Notes under the pieces: model-generated
Seen by the model: only the letters and a program-made list of their open reading frames with translations
Told to the model about the DNA's origin: nothing
Databases searched by the model: none
Shown here: piece after piece, positions 62,504 through 64,000 of the stretch
How positions within the stretch are numbered: the first letter of the stretch is position 1
Layout of the letters: each line of letters begins with the position of its first letter
Made by a program: the position numbers and the translations under genes
Assembly (NCBI GenBank): GCA_035497735.1
Contig: DATJCX010000065.1
Coordinates: 60,725 to 124,724, forward strand
Length of the DNA stretch: 64,000 nt
Source of the DNA: Brumimicrobium sp035497735
GTDB taxonomy: Bacteria; Bacteroidota; Bacteroidia; Flavobacteriales_D; Crocinitomicaceae
Direction of reading: 5' to 3'

Positions 62504-63160
62504 ATGAATTATACATTGTTGAAAGATCTTTTGGATCTAGTAGAGGAGTTTGAAGCAGGACGCTCCAACTCCACTAAATCAGAAAGTACGCTTGAAGACT
62601 TTAAGAAATGGATAGCTTTTAACCACAAAAGCGATTACAAAGCGAGTGAACCAGATTGGGAAGGCAAGGACAAAGGACGAAGTCCAGAAAGTGTTATAAG
62701 CACATTAATCGTTCACATGAATAGATACGCAAAGAGCTATTCTAAATCTGCTATTTTCGGTTCGGATTTTTCAACTCAAGAGGATTTTATCTTTCTTATC
62801 ACCTTAAAGACATTTGGAGAAATGACGAAAACAGATTTGATAAAAAAGAATGTTCATGAAAAGCCAGCAGGAATGCAAATCATCAACAGACTCATAGCAC
62901 AAGGCTGGGTGAACCAATTTGACTCAGAAACTGACAAAAGAAGTAAGATTTTAAAAATCAGTAATACAGGTATTGAAGTTTTAGAGAATCAAATGAGTAA
63001 GATTCGCAAAGCGTCGGAAATAGTTACAGGAGATTTAACATACAATGAAAAAATGGAGTTGATTCGATTGTTAAACAAGCTTAACGACTTTCATATTCGT
63101 ATTTATGAAAAGAACATTGATTCGGAATTTTTATTGAGCGAAGCATTAAAATTTAACTAG
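62504..63160 (+). CDS. MarR-family winged-helix regulator with N-terminal extension
   Basis: A 218-residue protein. Residues about 60-190 form the MarR fold, with LIVHMNRYAKSYSK in the dimer helix, the recognition helix-turn-helix around FGEMTKTDLIKKNVHEKPAG, the wing WVNQFDSETDKRSKILKIS, and the C-terminal dimer helix. The first roughly 60 residues are acidic and not part of the usual domain. It lies divergently to the TonB receptor gene and likely regulates both. A dyad overlaps its -7 box. The ligand is unknown. Confidence 0.88.
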   Translation: MNYTLLKDLLDLVEEFEAGRSNSTKSESTLEDFKKWIAFNHKSDYKASEPDWEGKDKGRSPESVISTLIVHMNRYAKSYSKSAIFGSDFSTQEDFIFLITLKTFGEMTKTDLIKKNVHEKPAGMQIINRLIAQGWVNQFDSETDKRSKILKISNTGIEVLENQMSKIRKASEIVTGDLTYNEKMELIRLLNKLNDFHIRIYEKNIDSEFLLSEALKFN

Positions 63161-63230
63161 GAGAATTAAAATTCTTAATCATTTATGAACTTACCTCCGA
63201 GTTAATTTCAAATTCCTCCTTCTACTAAGA

Positions 63231-63267
63231 AAAAAAATAGCTGTCTAAATTAGACAGCTATTTTTTT
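63231..63267. terminator. Bidirectional terminator between the MarR gene and pntB
   Basis: TAGCTGTCTAA pairs with TTAGACAGCTA (63238-63260), flanked by runs of A on the left and T on the right. It serves both convergent genes. Confidence 0.85.
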
Positions 63268-63285
63268 ATATTCAGGTATTATCTT

Positions 63286-64000
63286 TTAGCTCTTTAAATA
63301 AGTTAAAAGTTTGTCAACACTATCTTTAGCATCACCTAATAACATTTCCGTATTTTCTCTATAGAACAATGGATTATCTTCACCTGAGTAACCTGAAGAT
63401 AAAGAACGCTTCATTACGATAACCCTTCCAGCTTCCCATGCTTTAATCACAGGCATTCCATAAATTGAAGAACCTGGATCATCTTCCGCACCTGGATTAA
63501 CAACGTCGTTTGCTCCAACCACGATTACAACATCCGTTGTAGGCAAGTCTGGATTCACCTCATCCATTTCCATTACGATATCATAAGGAACCTTAGCTTC
63601 TGCTAAAAGTACGTTCATATGTCCTGGCAAACGTCCTGCAACAGGATGAATAGCAAACTTCACATCCTTTCCTGCTTTTCTCAATGTTTGAACCATATCG
63701 TGAATAGGGTATTGCGCTTTTGCAACAGCCATTCCATATCCCGGAACAATTATAATTGATCTCGCTTCCTTTAACATATCAGCTGCTTCCTCATGGTTGA
63801 TAGTCGTGATTTCTCCTTCAATTGCTTTTGTAGAACCTCCTGCAGTACCGAAACCACCAAGAATAACATTCACAAACTTACGGTTCATCGCTTTACTCAT
63901 GTGAATAGAAAGAATTGCTCCCGAACTACCAACTAAAGCACCTGTTACAATCAACAAGTCATTTCCTAACATAAAACCAGCCGCTGCTGCTGCCCATCCT
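63286..64000 (-). CDS. pntB: NAD(P) transhydrogenase subunit beta, C-terminal part (runs off the window)
   Basis: The minus-strand frame continues to the window edge. The internal Met at 63972 is preceded in frame by Gly-Trp-Ala-Ala-Ala-Ala-Ala-Gly-Phe, so the gene is cut by the edge and not truncated. The visible part is the NADP-binding domain III of PntB, with GNDLLIVTGALVGSSGAILS, IIVPGYGMAVAKAQYPIHDM, HPVAGRLPGHMNVLLAEAKV and VVIVVGANDVVNPGAEDDPG. The enzyme couples proton flow to hydride transfer from NADH to NADP+ in the inner membrane. pntA should lie farther upstream, outside the window. Confidence 0.95.
   Translation of the reverse strand, partial: GWAAAAAGFMLGNDLLIVTGALVGSSGAILSIHMSKAMNRKFVNVILGGFGTAGGSTKAIEGEITTINHEEAADMLKEARSIIIVPGYGMAVAKAQYPIHDMVQTLRKAGKDVKFAIHPVAGRLPGHMNVLLAEAKVPYDIVMEMDEVNPDLPTTDVVIVVGANDVVNPGAEDDPGSSIYGMPVIKAWEAGRVIVMKRSLSSGYSGEDNPLFYRENTEMLLGDAKDSVDKLLTYLKS

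Noticed and set aside
1..64000. tRNA, rRNA, prophage, integrase or complete insertion sequence
   Set aside because: None was seen when reading the intergenic regions and the coding content; a covariance-model scan was not possible, so a small RNA could have been missed.

Overview
The window is AT-rich chromosomal DNA of a Bacteroidota bacterium, most likely order Flavobacteriales (a Crocinitomicaceae-like lineage is possible, but this is a low-confidence guess from sequence flavour alone). The evidence is type IX secretion (T9SS) sorting domains of both type A and type B, a PorP/SprF-family protein, the gliding genes gldD and gldE, bacillithiol deacetylase BshB1, TonB-dependent receptors, a fused CcsBA cytochrome c synthase, and promoters of the Bacteroidota form with a -7 box TAnnTTTG. 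No tRNA, rRNA, CRISPR array, prophage or intact insertion sequence was seen.

Layout. 1-5.7 kb: two large secreted T9SS cargo proteins (GEVED/Ig/FN3/PKD type A; lectin/PKD type B). 5.9-7.4 kb: a DtxR-type metalloregulator facing a porin-like gene that has lost its 5' end, with a DtxR-box-like operator between them. 7.5-14.2 kb: a flippase, bshB1, ccsBA, and a DUF2520 dehydrogenase-like gene overlapping a KdsC-like phosphatase. 14.2-18.5 kb: a three-gene cell-surface operon. 18.6-25.2 kb: small conserved genes, an orphan HlyD-type adaptor, a MITE-like inverted-repeat element, an ECF sigma factor, an OmpA/TPR lipoprotein and folK. 25.4-31.3 kb: sppA and two convergent alkaline-phosphatase-superfamily membrane transferases. 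31.3-37.7 kb: a housekeeping and gliding block (gldD, gldE, ssb, mutY, HU, a 30-residue ribosomal-type microprotein, RNase G, RecX). 37.7-46.1 kb: a dolichyl-phosphate-mannose-synthase-like enzyme, a DUF4296 lipoprotein, CYTH, gap, a kelch protein, recG and a long-chain acyl-CoA ligase. 46.4-53.2 kb: the most unusual region, with an ECF sigma factor, a protein that joins an anti-sigma domain to an outer-membrane barrel, a PorP/SprF protein, two tandem paralogous secreted proteins, a small Cys-rich lipoprotein and a protein with kinase-like motifs. 53.2-56.5 kb: a probable copper-handling operon. 56.6-64 kb: an HsdR_N-like nuclease-fold protein, clpB, a TonB receptor divergent from a MarR regulator, and the 3' part of pntB running off the window.

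How the parts work together. Cargo with T9SS tails (7-3663, 3744-5726, 14251-15711, possibly 40429-41733) would be exported through the machinery to which GldD, GldE and PorP/SprF relate. The sigma / dual-membrane anti-sigma / PorP-SprF cluster could report the state of the outer membrane or T9SS directly to RNA polymerase in one polypeptide. This arrangement matches the recently described dual membrane-spanning anti-sigma (Dma) concept from Bacteroides, here physically linked to a T9SS-type barrel, and is the best candidate for a little-described system in the window.
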